Assembly (NCBI RefSeq): GCF_000507185.2
Contig: NZ_AYTM02000002.1
Coordinates: 1,635,501 to 1,699,500 of the forward strand
Reading direction: 5' to 3'
Length of the DNA stretch: 64,000 bases
From: Pseudomonas syringae KCTC 12500
GTDB lineage: Bacteria; Pseudomonadota; Gammaproteobacteria; Pseudomonadales; Pseudomonadaceae
Of the stretch, positions 16,074 through 25,507 are shown one piece after another; the first letter of the stretch is position 1; every line of letters begins with the position of its first letter. The position numbers were made by a program, and so were the translations under genes. The notes under the pieces are model-generated. The model was given only the letters and a program-made list of their open reading frames with translations. It did no database searches and was not told the origin of the DNA.

Positions 16074-18992
16074 TTATGCCACACCACTTTCAGAAAAGCT
16101 TATATCCAGACTGCGTGACGATTTAATCATCGCAGCGCACTCTTCACTGATGACAGGCTTACTAAAAAGATAACCCTGCATTTGATCGCAGCCATACGTC
16201 ACGAGCAGCTCTAACTGATCGACTGTTTCGACGCCTTCTGCGATGACGTTAAGACCCAATTCGTGCGCCAATACGATTACCGCCCGGGTGATCGCGGCGT
16301 CCTCATGATTGCTGGTGATATCTTTGATAAACGCCCTGTCGATTTTGAGGGCATCAAGAGGGAATCGCTTCAAGTAAGCCAAACTGGAATAGCCCGTTCC
16401 GAAATCATCGACCGAAAGGCTTATACCATACGACTTTATATCTCGGAGTATTTCAACTGCCGACTCGGGATCGATCATCAGCATCGACTCGGTCAGTTCG
16501 AACTCTAAAAGAGCGGGGTTGATACCGTATGCTTCAACGATATGCTTGACGGTCTCGGCCAGGCCTTTCACCTGAAGCTGCCTGACGGACAGATTGATGG
16601 CGATCGGCACCAGCCTTATATTATTCTTTTCCCAGCTCTTTAGGGTTTCACAGACTTTGCGGATAACCCACACGCCGACAGGAATGATCAGGCCCGTGTC
16701 CTCCAGAATAGGGATAAAATCGGCCGGAGAAATCATACCTTGCTCCGGGTGATTCCAGCGCAATAAAGCCTCCAGACCACTTATCCTGCCATCGACGAGG
16801 CTGACCTTGGGCTGAAAGTGCAGAATAAACTCATCGCGCTCAAGTGCACCCCGCAGTAGCGTTTCAGTTTGCAAGCGCCGGGTTAAACTTTCGTTCATCC
16901 GGGCGTCGTAAAACTTGAAATTATTACGGCCGCTTTTCTTCGCATGGTACATGGCGGTGTCCGCATTCTTCAAGATAACGCCCGTGTCACGCCCGTCAAA
17001 CGGATAATTAGCGATGCCCACACTCGCTGAAACGAATATATCCTGGCCGCCCAGGTTGAACGGTTTACCCAACGCATCAACAACCTGGGTCGCCAGCGAT
17101 TTGATGAGGCTCTCGGAATAGACCTTGTGGGTGACGACGATCGAAAACTCATCGCCTCCCAGCCGCGCAACCACACTGTTCTCATCAATGCAGTCTCTCA
17201 AGCGTCGACCCGCCTGGATAAGCAATTGATCGCCTACTGAATGCCCCATGGTGTCATTCACGGCTTTGAACCGGTCCAAATCTATGAATATGACGCTTAC
17301 TGCATCTGGCGCTGACGTGGTCCGACTGATTATCTCGCGCAGATAATTGCTGAGAAACCAGCGATTAGGCAGACGGGTGAGCGAATCATTTTCGGCCAGG
17401 TAGGTCAGCTTGTTCTTTGCATCATACCGTTCAAGCGCGGCTGCCAAGAGGTTGGCAAGTGTTTGAAGGTAGCTGACATCTTCACGCGTAAAGCGGTAAT
17501 CCCTGCTGGCATACACCCCAAGAACGCCCTTGAAGACTTCTCTGCAAGAGATATCAACCTCCAGGCCACTTCTAATACTGCACGCCGCTACTGTCTCACA
17601 AGGAAGCAGCGTGTAACGGCTATCAGGCGAATCAGAATTAATGACAAACCCGGCAGAAGAAGCAGTACTGTTCAAAAAATCATTATGATAACCACTGCGG
17701 ATTTCAACGCCGGCGAAGCCAACCTCCGCGGTGACGATGACCTCATGGTTCACTCGATCAACGACCCGTAAAGCGGCCTTGCTCAGGTTCAATCCTTGCG
17801 CCGCAGTCAGTGCCGCCAGCTCACCCAGAGCACTGACGTTTTCCTCTGTCAATGCCTGCTGGCCAAACAAGGCGATAAGGTTCTGCCTTCTGGCGTTATC
17901 CAGAATCGCTACCTCAAACTCTTTTCGATCTGTGATATCGATATCGATGCAGATATATTTTTCAACGCCGCCCAGGTCATCGAGAATAGGTATGACAGTG
18001 CGTCGATGCCATGCAACCTTGCCGGTACGACCAGCAAGCCTGACCTCACCGTTCCACACCTCATTTTCAGGTGCCCATTGCCACGGCTCATTGGCCGAAG
18101 ACATGCCGGTCCAGACTTCATCGATCGTCAACTCTAAAAGCTCGGCTCGCGAGTGCTGTGAGCTTGTGACGAATCGTTCGTTAACGTAGGTGATACGTCC
18201 GGAGGCCGACACTTCGCAAACGATCGACACCTCATCCAGGGCATTTTTATGCTGCACCAAGGTATTCATCAACGATTCGATACGCAGCCCAAAGTGATTG
18301 CGCATACTCGCAGCAGTACGGTTTACCGCTTTTATCGCCTCCTGTATTTCCATGGGAGCATCAGCGACTAACATGGCTTCTGCTGCCACTGCGCCTGAAG
18401 CGATTTCTGCCTCATAAGAGTAAAGCTTGCCCAAGTGGGCAAGCGAACGCTTGATCATGAATCCCATCAACGTCAAACTGATCAGCAAAAAGAACCCAGC
18501 GAAGAGTGTCGCCTGAATCACAAGACTGTAGAGTGCGGCAGCAATTCTCTCGGCATTGAAAGACAGACGCATCACACCATAATCTTTCCCGCCAACAGTG
18601 ATCGGACGATTGACGTCGAATAATCGCGCAGCGACTTCAGACTCTATCCATGCAGGCGCTCTTCCAAGCGGCGCACTGGCGGCCTCAAGGCGAATGACGC
18701 CACCCGACAGGTCAATAAACATGGCCGACTTGAACGGCGAGCGAGCCAGGGTTTTTTCGAGGGTTCTTTTGATGGTGTCGTAATCGCCGATGACGACACT
18801 CTCCTCGACCGCTTGCGCGGCTACCTCGATCAGCATATTAGCGGTGTCTTGTATCTCTTCAATATGCTGAAGCAGCTGGTTTTTATAAAACAGGCCCAGG
18901 CCCGTCGTCAAAAAAGTCAGTATCAGAATGCATAACATCGCCAGTATTCGCGATGTCAGTGATTTGGGCAGCAGGCTTTTAAAGAAATTCAT
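16074..18992 (-). CDS. Membrane PAS-GAF-GGDEF-EAL cyclic-di-GMP enzyme
   Basis: 972 residues. Order: membrane helix 16-36, periplasmic sensor about 37-155, second helix about 157-180, linker/HAMP-like region to 250, PAS about 255-360, GAF-like about 370-525, GGDEF domain about 530-700 (GGDEF intact at 612-616), EAL domain about 710-960 (EALLRW intact from 741; DDFGTGYSSL and KIDRAFI present). No RxxD inhibitory site is seen at the usual place before GGDEF. Both cyclase and phosphodiesterase could be active. It lies 31 bp downstream of the PhnD-like binding-protein gene on the same strand, suggesting that the binding protein feeds a periplasmic signal to it. Confidence 0.92.
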   Translation of the reverse strand: MNFFKSLLPKSLTSRILAMLCILILTFLTTGLGLFYKNQLLQHIEEIQDTANMLIEVAAQAVEESVVIGDYDTIKRTLEKTLARSPFKSAMFIDLSGGVIRLEAASAPLGRAPAWIESEVAARLFDVNRPITVGGKDYGVMRLSFNAERIAAALYSLVIQATLFAGFFLLISLTLMGFMIKRSLAHLGKLYSYEAEIASGAVAAEAMLVADAPMEIQEAIKAVNRTAASMRNHFGLRIESLMNTLVQHKNALDEVSIVCEVSASGRITYVNERFVTSSQHSRAELLELTIDEVWTGMSSANEPWQWAPENEVWNGEVRLAGRTGKVAWHRRTVIPILDDLGGVEKYICIDIDITDRKEFEVAILDNARRQNLIALFGQQALTEENVSALGELAALTAAQGLNLSKAALRVVDRVNHEVIVTAEVGFAGVEIRSGYHNDFLNSTASSAGFVINSDSPDSRYTLLPCETVAACSIRSGLEVDISCREVFKGVLGVYASRDYRFTREDVSYLQTLANLLAAALERYDAKNKLTYLAENDSLTRLPNRWFLSNYLREIISRTTSAPDAVSVIFIDLDRFKAVNDTMGHSVGDQLLIQAGRRLRDCIDENSVVARLGGDEFSIVVTHKVYSESLIKSLATQVVDALGKPFNLGGQDIFVSASVGIANYPFDGRDTGVILKNADTAMYHAKKSGRNNFKFYDARMNESLTRRLQTETLLRGALERDEFILHFQPKVSLVDGRISGLEALLRWNHPEQGMISPADFIPILEDTGLIIPVGVWVIRKVCETLKSWEKNNIRLVPIAINLSVRQLQVKGLAETVKHIVEAYGINPALLEFELTESMLMIDPESAVEILRDIKSYGISLSVDDFGTGYSSLAYLKRFPLDALKIDRAFIKDITSNHEDAAITRAVIVLAHELGLNVIAEGVETVDQLELLVTYGCDQMQGYLFSKPVISEECAAMIKSSRSLDISFSESGVA

Positions 18993-19023
18993 TAACAGCC
19001 TCTCCAGCTAACGTTGAAATTAT

Positions 19024-19875
19024 TTACTTGAGGTTTGCTGGCAAACTATTATAAAAATCACGATAGGACGCGTAATCCGCTTCCGTCGCAGGAATGAAGG
19101 TAATCGGTGTCGGTGCATGCACCAGCTCGGTCGCCTCACGAAGAACCCTGCTACCGTCGGGATCGTTTTGCATATTAAAAAATGCGTTGGCGACCGCATC
19201 ACGTTCTTTTTTGGAAACCCGAGGGGATGCCATGAGGGCCAAATCGTTGAACGAGGCCGAACTCCACAGGACGCGGAACGACTTCCCTTCTCTCTCCGTG
19301 TAGCCGCTTACAAGCTGTGAGTTGGCCCCCATCGCTTGGGCCTTGCCGCTAAGGAGTTGGCTGAAAGCACCGTCCATGTTTCCTGCGAACACAGTAGACG
19401 TATTGATCTTTTTCTTGACCAATTCCGAACTTGTCACTTTATAAGCAATGAACGCTTCGGGCCCTGGATAAACCACTTCCTTGCCTTCTAGTTCCGAAAG
19501 GCTATGAATCGGCGAGTCGGCAGGCACCACGATTTGTCCTTCGAGGGCAGGCGCGTCACGGCGACCAAACACCTTCCAGCCCATTTTGTCGCGCTCGGGG
19601 CTAAAAAGATGGTTGGTGAACGCGAAATCAACTTCTTGCGCGAGCACATAACTGGTTGTATCAGAGGAAGTTCGCCCTAACTTCAGCGTGAGATTCACGC
19701 CGCTTTTTTCAGACACATACTTAATAATTGGATTCCAAAAACTGGCCGAAAGATTAATATTGTACTGATTGACAGGCGAAAAATTGTACACCTTAAGCTC
19801 TTCAGAAGCCGCCACATTCGACACGACCAAAGACAGGGCGATCATGATAGCTTTGCAGCTCAGGCGTAACTTCAC
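19024..19875 (-). CDS. PhnD-like periplasmic binding protein
   Basis: 283 residues from the GTG at 19875, selected because GGAG stands seven bases upstream and translation then begins with a regular signal peptide (MKLRLSCKAIMIALSLVVSN, cleavage near AAS). A Met at 19911 gives a 12-residue longer form. The mature protein resembles phosphate/phosphite/phosphonate ABC binding proteins (VDFAFTNHLFSPER; LEGKEVVYPGPEAFIAYKV; FAGNMDGAFSQLLSGKAQA). No transporter subunits accompany it. Instead it precedes a GGDEF-EAL protein by 31 bp, so a sensory role is more likely than transport. The true ligand is unknown. Confidence 0.82.
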   Translation of the reverse strand: MKLRLSCKAIMIALSLVVSNVAASEELKVYNFSPVNQYNINLSASFWNPIIKYVSEKSGVNLTLKLGRTSSDTTSYVLAQEVDFAFTNHLFSPERDKMGWKVFGRRDAPALEGQIVVPADSPIHSLSELEGKEVVYPGPEAFIAYKVTSSELVKKKINTSTVFAGNMDGAFSQLLSGKAQAMGANSQLVSGYTEREGKSFRVLWSSASFNDLALMASPRVSKKERDAVANAFFNMQNDPDGSRVLREATELVHAPTPITFIPATEADYASYRDFYNSLPANLK

Positions 19876-20157
19876 TTGTTTACTCCACAGGTATAATAAC
19901 TTCTTAGCCAACGGTGACGAGCGCCAACTTAAGCTCAGCCATCTAATATAATCGGCCGAGGCGCTTGAATCTTAAGCACCGACCGCATGAATAAATGTTA
20001 ATGGCCAGCCCCCACACCTGCCTGCCGCCGCCACAGACCGCTTTATGTCAAAAACAGTCTTTCAGCACAGCACAAACGGCTGACTTGATCCCGGCGCAGC
20101 AGAGCAATTGAGATATCTTGTCGGGCTGTAGATCCGCTCAACATTCCAGGGAAGCCA

Positions 20158-21063
20158 ATGCTCATTTCACTCGTGTCAAATGGTCAGCCACAAACGCCAG
20201 ACCGATTGGAGCTGATGGCCCCCTGGTGGAGCTTTACGAAAACGGTCCTGGCTGCGACAGCCCTCTCGTTGGTACAGGATGGACTGATCGGGTTGGACGA
20301 CCCCATTCCTGATCAGCCTTTCACTTTGCGCCAGCTACTGCGGCATGAAGCAGGACTGGCTGACTACGGAGAGCTTGCGCAGTATCACACCGCCGTTGCT
20401 AAAGGTGAGCCCGCCTGGCCGGCAGATGAAATGATGCGATGTCTTGACGGTACTCGACTTCGATACAGCCCCGGAACCGGATGGCGTTACTCGAACGTCG
20501 GTTACTTATTCATCGGCAGGCTAATTGAACGGCTGACCGATATGACGCTTGATGATGCAGTGATTCAACGTGCGCTTGCCCCTCTGGGCATCTCGAACGT
20601 TCGCTTTGCTAAAACGCGAGCAGACTTACAAGCGACCCATCTGGGAAGTACCTCGAATTATGACCCCGCCTGGGTTTACCACGGCTTGTTGATCGGGCCG
20701 ATTTCGCAAGCAGCGCTATTTCTGGACCGACTTCTCAGTGCAGAGCTCCTCTGCGCAGGCTTGCTTCAGGAAATGCAGACAGCACGAACACTAGGCGGCC
20801 CGATTCCAGGGCGCCCATGGATCACGCCGGGCTATGGCCTCGGCTTGATGCAAGGTTCGATTGACGGTGGGCATTCTCTAGCTGGGCACACAGGCTGCGG
20901 GCCGGGCAGCGTCATAGCTGTCTATCGCATCGGCGATGGCGGCGCATCGGCTTGCTGCGCTGCTTTTGAGGTGGACGCGACTGAAGGTGCCGTTGAAGCC
21001 ATCGTTGCTGGCCAACTGATGCAACTCTTGCGACAGGGGGCTGACGGCATCAAAGTCCTTTAG
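20158..21063 (+). CDS. Serine hydrolase of the class C beta-lactamase/esterase fold
   Basis: 301 residues from ATG 20158 (AGGGAA upstream; an in-frame stop at 20086 bounds the frame and no other start lies between). Penicilloyl-serine motifs: SFTK (S-x-x-K) near residue 25 in PWWSFTKTVLA, YSN (Y-x-N) in GWRYSNVGYLF, and HTG near the C-terminus in LAGHTGCGPG. No signal peptide is visible, so the protein is probably cytoplasmic. It belongs to the beta-lactamase-related esterase/peptidase superfamily; a real antibiotic-hydrolysing role is not implied. It stands alone upstream of the Pho-box operon. Confidence 0.82.
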   Translation: MLISLVSNGQPQTPDRLELMAPWWSFTKTVLAATALSLVQDGLIGLDDPIPDQPFTLRQLLRHEAGLADYGELAQYHTAVAKGEPAWPADEMMRCLDGTRLRYSPGTGWRYSNVGYLFIGRLIERLTDMTLDDAVIQRALAPLGISNVRFAKTRADLQATHLGSTSNYDPAWVYHGLLIGPISQAALFLDRLLSAELLCAGLLQEMQTARTLGGPIPGRPWITPGYGLGLMQGSIDGGHSLAGHTGCGPGSVIAVYRIGDGGASACCAAFEVDATEGAVEAIVAGQLMQLLRQGADGIKVL

Positions 21064-21180
21064 CCGTAGGCCTTATGGTTCGCCGGATAACCGCCTCTGA
21101 ATCCCGTAAAGACCGCTTGTAAGGCCACGCCTGTTGGCGCCCATGCAATTGTCACAAACTGCTTACTTGATAATTTTTCT

Positions 21181-21214
21181 CTGTCACGCATCTGTCACTC
21201 GTCACTCCTATATT
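21181..21214 (+). promoter_or_regulatory. Pho box with -10 element upstream of the second TonB operon
   Basis: CTGTCAC (21181-21187), four bases GCAT, then CTGTCAC (21192-21198): two direct half-sites on an 11-bp step, the layout of a PhoB box (consensus CTGTCAT-N4-CTGTCAT). Ten bases further a -10-like TATATT stands at 21209-21214, the usual spacing when PhoB replaces the -35 contact. Additional GTCAC words at 21151 and 21201 may be auxiliary. The tonB start follows about 100 bp downstream. The remainder of the 252-bp gap shows nothing else. Confidence 0.8.
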
Positions 21215-21315
21215 CCTCCGACACCTGTTACGAGGTTCCTCTACCGGCCTCGGACCCAACTTTCGCAGGGAATGCGCCCGATGTACCCGGCCTACCGGCC
21301 TGGAGGAAATCAATC

Positions 21316-22029
21316 GTGGATGCAACGCTGACACCCCTGCTGCACCTTCAGCCATTGCCTGCCGGCAGCGCCTCGCGATTGCTGCGCCGGGGATGCGCGG
21401 TAACGCTGGTCGTGGCGGTGCATGTTTTGGTATTGAGCATGGTGACCAGGTCATCGCCCCCTGCGCTTGCACCACAGGTGATTCGTACTATTTACGCCTC
21501 GGTCATCAATGAACCGACTCCGGCGCCAGCTGCAAGTGCCGCGCCCACGCCACCGCCTACCGTTGCCCCTGTCGCACCGGCACCAGCGCCTGTGGCCGTT
21601 AAGCCGGTGGCCCGGCCCAAGCCCGTGGCCAAACCGCAGGTGATGCAACACCCCGTCGTGGCCGCCGCAACGTCTGCCCCCGCGACCATCAGCACCGCGG
21701 CCGCCGCACCGGTAGTCACGCAAATTCCCGTACCACCGCCTCAGCCCAAGACCCTCACCCGGGGCGTCGAATACGTGCATGAACCACAACCCGAATATCC
21801 CGACAGTGCACGTGAAGAGGGCCACGAGGGCACCGTGATCCTGCGGGTGCTGGTGGACGAGCACGGCAAGCCCGGCGCGGTGGACATCGTACGCTCCTCG
21901 GGCTTTGGCAACCTCGACGAGGCGGGCAGGACGGCTGTGCGCGGCGCACTGTTCAAGCCTCATTTGGAGGAAGGGCATGCGGTGTCGGTATATGTGATCG
22001 TGCCGCTGCGATTCCAGCTCGACAGTTAG
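21316..22029 (+). CDS. tonB: TonB energy transducer, second system
   Basis: 237 residues from a GTG at 21316 preceded by GGAGGA. A membrane anchor lies near residues 27-45 (VTLVVAVHVLVLSMVT). An Ala/Pro/Lys linker spans about 65-140. The C-terminal TonB domain begins EYVHEPQPEYPDSAREEGHE and ends VIVPLRFQLDS. It heads a tonB-exbB-exbD-receptor-phosphatase operon controlled by a Pho box. It differs clearly in sequence from the first TonB, so the two are paralogous systems and not a recent duplication. Confidence 0.9.
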   Translation: MDATLTPLLHLQPLPAGSASRLLRRGCAVTLVVAVHVLVLSMVTRSSPPALAPQVIRTIYASVINEPTPAPAASAAPTPPPTVAPVAPAPAPVAVKPVARPKPVAKPQVMQHPVVAAATSAPATISTAAAAPVVTQIPVPPPQPKTLTRGVEYVHEPQPEYPDSAREEGHEGTVILRVLVDEHGKPGAVDIVRSSGFGNLDEAGRTAVRGALFKPHLEEGHAVSVYVIVPLRFQLDS

Positions 22030-22112
22030 CAATCACGCAGGCGTAACCCACCATCTTTTATCGACGGGCCTCCCGGTCAGGGCAGCGCTCACCTCAAAGA
22101 AAGGAAATACAC

Positions 22113-22841
22113 ATGGACACCGGAACACTGGGTTTGAATGTTTTGTGGCAACAGGCCGACTTTGTCACCCGTGGCGTGGCCTTGACGCTGTTGGTGATGT
22201 CGATTGCGTCCTGGTACGTGATGGTCGACAAGCTGGTGCGCCTGGCACTGCATCGCCTGCGTTCACCTAAGTTGCTGGAGGCGTTCTGGAGCGCACCGAC
22301 GCTCAAGGATGGCGTGCAACAATTGGGTCATCACAGTGCCTACGCCGAACTCACTCAGGCCAGCGTCAGCGCCGCACGCCAGCACCGTGATGCGCTGGAT
22401 GGCGACATGCACCCGCCGGCCTTCAGCGAATGGCTGAACCGCGCCTTGCGCCAAGCCACGCTGACCGTGGGCGGACAGTTGCAAGGCGGCATGGCGATTT
22501 TGGCCACAGTGGGTTCCAGCGCCCCCTTTGTCGGTTTGCTCGGCACCGTGTGGGGCATCTATCACGCCTTGATGAAGATCGGCCTGACCGGCGACGCGAG
22601 CATCGACAAGGTTGCAGGCCCCGTCGGCGAAACGCTGATCATGACCGCTCTGGGACTGGCCGTGGCCATTCCGGCCACCCTGGGCTACAACCTGCTGGTG
22701 CGCAGTAACAAGCAGACCCTCGCTGAACTGGGCAAGTTTGCCTTCGAACTGCACGACCTGCTGGTGATCGGCGCCCGTGCGACCCCGCGCGGCGGGCAGC
22801 CTGCGCGCAGCACGTTCAACGCCCAGGCGGAGATCGTCTGA
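22113..22841 (+). CDS. exbB: ExbB proton-channel protein, second system
   Basis: 242 residues. The MotA/TolQ/ExbB pattern is clear: a first helix near 22-40, and the conserved ATVGSSAPFVGLLGTVWGIY and AGPVGETLIMTALGLAVAIPAT segments in the C-terminal half. AAAGGAAA precedes the ATG. The stop shares bases with the exbD start (TGATG), so translation is coupled. It supplies the proton-driven motor for the second TonB. Confidence 0.92.
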   Translation: MDTGTLGLNVLWQQADFVTRGVALTLLVMSIASWYVMVDKLVRLALHRLRSPKLLEAFWSAPTLKDGVQQLGHHSAYAELTQASVSAARQHRDALDGDMHPPAFSEWLNRALRQATLTVGGQLQGGMAILATVGSSAPFVGLLGTVWGIYHALMKIGLTGDASIDKVAGPVGETLIMTALGLAVAIPATLGYNLLVRSNKQTLAELGKFAFELHDLLVIGARATPRGGQPARSTFNAQAEIV

Positions 22842-23266
22842 TGGCCAGTGGATTGCTGGGCGGGGATGAACAGGAAGAGGACGGCTTTAACCCCGAGATC
22901 AACACCACGCCACTGGTGGATGTGATGCTGGTGCTGTTGGTGATCTTCATCATCACCGTGCCGGCCATCCAGCACTCGGTGAAGATTGACCTGCCCAAGG
23001 CCGCCGCGCAGCAGGACAACAAACCGCCGCCCTCCGTGGATCTGGCGCTGGACAACGAAGGCCACCTGCATTGGGACGACCGCGACATCAGCGACAGTGA
23101 CTTGCCGGCACTGATCGCTGAGGCCGCCGCGCGTCAGCCGGTACCGGAGTTGCACCTGCGTGCCGAACGCAACACCCCGTATGAAAAGGTGGTGCAGGTA
23201 ATGACCGCGGCGCAGTCCGGTGGCCTGGAAAAGATCGGCTTCGTGACCAAGGCCGTTACGCCTTAA
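22841..23266 (+). CDS. exbD: ExbD motor protein, second system
   Basis: 141 residues. A single membrane helix carries the protonatable Asp in TTPLVDVMLVLLVIFIITVP (about residues 21-40). The periplasmic part ends LEKIGFVTKAVTP. The start overlaps the exbB stop by one base. A 113-bp gap with a hairpin separates it from the receptor gene. Confidence 0.92.
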   Translation: MASGLLGGDEQEEDGFNPEINTTPLVDVMLVLLVIFIITVPAIQHSVKIDLPKAAAQQDNKPPPSVDLALDNEGHLHWDDRDISDSDLPALIAEAAARQPVPELHLRAERNTPYEKVVQVMTAAQSGGLEKIGFVTKAVTP

Positions 23267-23295
23267 CAACCGCGCCGCCTTCACCCCCCTTCCTC

Positions 23296-23316
23296 GGTCG
23301 GCTGTTACAGCCGGCC
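23296..23316 (+). other. Intercistronic hairpin between exbD 2 and receptor 2
   Basis: Nine base pairs (one G-T) around a TTA loop: GGTCGGCTG-TTA-CAGCCGGCC. It lacks a T tract, so it is unlikely to be a simple terminator. It could stabilise the upstream mRNA or tune receptor expression relative to the motor genes. Confidence 0.45.
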
Positions 23317-23379
23317 ACGGCGAAGTGCGCGCGACAGAAATCAACCAGGCCGTGAACGGCCGTTTTCGAAGGTGCTGTC

Positions 23380-25500
23380 ATGTTTCGCAAATCCTCGTTG
23401 TATGTGCGTGCAGGTCTCGGTTTCGCAGCGTTTTCCCTGGCCTTGCCATCATTTGCTGCCGATGTACCACCGGCCATCGACGACAGTACATTGGCCACGC
23501 TGCCTCAAGTCACTGTAAAGGCCACCAAGCGCAAGCCGGCGCTGCACCAGCAGACCAACAGCGGCGCCTTGGGCAGCCATGCGGTGATCGACACACCGTT
23601 TTCGTTCAAGAGCGTAGGCAGCGACGAAATCCAGGCCCGTCAGGCGGGCATCCTGTCTGAGGCCGTCAAGTACGACGCCTCCGTCACCTCCATCAGTTCG
23701 AGCTATGGCACCCACCCCGCCACACTGGCCGTTCGCGGCCTGCCCCTGGATGACCTGAACGGCTACAAAGTCGACGGCATGGCCAACATCAACCGCGGTG
23801 TGGAAATGCCTCTTGAGATGTTCGAGCGGGTCGATGTGCTTAAAGGCCTGTCGGGCTTCATGTATGGCTTCGGCAGCCCGGGCGGCATCGTCAACTACGT
23901 GACCAAGCGGCCTACCGACAAGACCACCCTCAGCGTTGATGCCGGCTACCAGTCCGATAACGTCTATAAGGAACATCTGGATGCCGGAGGGCGTCTGGAT
24001 GACCCGCGTTTCGGCTACCGGGTCAACGTGGTGCACGAGGAAGGCGATGCCGCTTCGGGTGACGCCAAGGTCAACCGTACGGCAGTCGGCGTGGCCCTGA
24101 ACGCGCAGCTCAGTGATGACTTGAGCGTTGACTTGGACACTCTGTACCAGAAGCGCAATACCAGCGGTGGCACCGACATCATCGTCAACACCAAGAACGC
24201 CTTGCCCAGCCCTATTGACGGTAGCAAGCGCCTGTACAGCAATGGCTCCTACACCGATGTCGACTACAGCCTGTCGACCGTGAGCGCTACCTACAAGTTT
24301 TCTCCCGACTGGACCGGTAAGCTGGCCTACCGCTACTCCGATTCGACACGCCGTTATGTGAAAGACCAATACCAGATTTCCAGCGACGCCGGCGCGTACA
24401 CCGACAAGGTTACGTCCGAGTACCACGCCTACGACTACAACGACACCATGGGCACCCTGGAAGGCAAATTCACCACGGGATGGTTCACTCACGACGTGGT
24501 ACTGGGCGCCAGCTACTCCCAACTGAACTCGGACAAATCCGTGGTCACCCCGAAGACCACCGTGGGCAAGGGCAACCTGTACAACCCGACGATCTTCTCG
24601 GTCTACAACATCGACTACAGCGGCGGTACCTACGGCGACGACAACGTCAAGGAAAGCGCAGTGTTCGCCAGCGATACCATTGGCCTGGGCGAAAACTGGT
24701 CGTTGCTGGCGGGCCTGCGCAACGAAAATTATCGTGAGCAAACCCGCGGCTCCGCCACCTCCGCTGTGACGCCATACAAGGCCCGGCCGGCAACCCCAAC
24801 CGTTGCCTTGATGTACAAGCCGACCAAGGACGTGACGCTGTATGCCAGTTACGTCGAATCTCTGGAAAGCGGCGGTACCGCACCCAGCAGCGCAGTCAAC
24901 TCCGACCAGACCCTGAGCCCGCTGCTCAGCAAGCAATACGAGGTGGGCGTGAAAGCCCAGCAGCGTAACTGGAGCGCCACCGCCGCAGCGTTTCGCATCG
25001 ACCGTGGCGCCGAGTACACCAACGACGCCAATGTCTACGTGCAAAGCGGCACCATCCGCTATCAGGGCCTGGAGCTGAACGCCAGCGTCGATGCCACGCC
25101 GGACCTGACAGTGGAAGGTAGCGTCATGTCACTGGACTCGGCCTACCACGATGCGGGGGACGGTGTGGACGGAAACCGCGCAGCCGGTGCGGCGCACTAT
25201 CAGGCCGCAACTCAGGTTACGTATCGTGTGCCCATGGTGCCCAGGATGTTCCTGCACACCGGTGCCCAGCGTATCGGCGAAATGGCGGTGGATTCAGGCA
25301 ACGTGCATACCCTCCCGGCCTACAGCCTGTTCGATGCCGGGGGCGGCTATCGTCTGCGTCTGGGCGATGGCCATGCGCTGACTCTGGGTGCCAACGTCAC
25401 CAACCTGGCCAACAAAAAGTACTGGACCTACTACCAGGAAAACTACCTGCAACCGGGTTCGCCACGTACTTTAAGCCTCAATACCCGTTATGACTTCTAG
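23380..25500 (+). CDS. TonB-dependent outer-membrane receptor, second system
   Basis: 706 residues. A signal peptide ends around SFAA (residue 27). The likely TonB box/energising region is LPQVTVKATKR. The plug includes TLAVRGLPLDDLNGYKVDGM and VDVLKGLSGFMYGFGSPGG; the barrel ends SLNTRYDF. The architecture resembles siderophore-type receptors (FhuE/FpvA class) without a secretin-type signalling extension. Its place in a Pho-box operon directly before a secreted acid phosphatase argues for an organophosphate ligand, or a complex of one, rather than iron; this is inference. The stop codon lies 7 bp before the phosphatase start. Confidence 0.9.
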   Translation: MFRKSSLYVRAGLGFAAFSLALPSFAADVPPAIDDSTLATLPQVTVKATKRKPALHQQTNSGALGSHAVIDTPFSFKSVGSDEIQARQAGILSEAVKYDASVTSISSSYGTHPATLAVRGLPLDDLNGYKVDGMANINRGVEMPLEMFERVDVLKGLSGFMYGFGSPGGIVNYVTKRPTDKTTLSVDAGYQSDNVYKEHLDAGGRLDDPRFGYRVNVVHEEGDAASGDAKVNRTAVGVALNAQLSDDLSVDLDTLYQKRNTSGGTDIIVNTKNALPSPIDGSKRLYSNGSYTDVDYSLSTVSATYKFSPDWTGKLAYRYSDSTRRYVKDQYQISSDAGAYTDKVTSEYHAYDYNDTMGTLEGKFTTGWFTHDVVLGASYSQLNSDKSVVTPKTTVGKGNLYNPTIFSVYNIDYSGGTYGDDNVKESAVFASDTIGLGENWSLLAGLRNENYREQTRGSATSAVTPYKARPATPTVALMYKPTKDVTLYASYVESLESGGTAPSSAVNSDQTLSPLLSKQYEVGVKAQQRNWSATAAAFRIDRGAEYTNDANVYVQSGTIRYQGLELNASVDATPDLTVEGSVMSLDSAYHDAGDGVDGNRAAGAAHYQAATQVTYRVPMVPRMFLHTGAQRIGEMAVDSGNVHTLPAYSLFDAGGGYRLRLGDGHALTLGANVTNLANKKYWTYYQENYLQPGSPRTLSLNTRYDF

Positions 25501-25507
25501 GCCCGTG

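Noticed and set aside
20158..21063. Serine hydrolase as an antibiotic beta-lactamase or as an N-terminally truncated gene
   Set aside because: The SxxK, YxN and HTG motifs are present but there is no signal peptide, and the frame is bounded by a stop at 20086 with no other start; it fits the cytoplasmic esterase-like group better.
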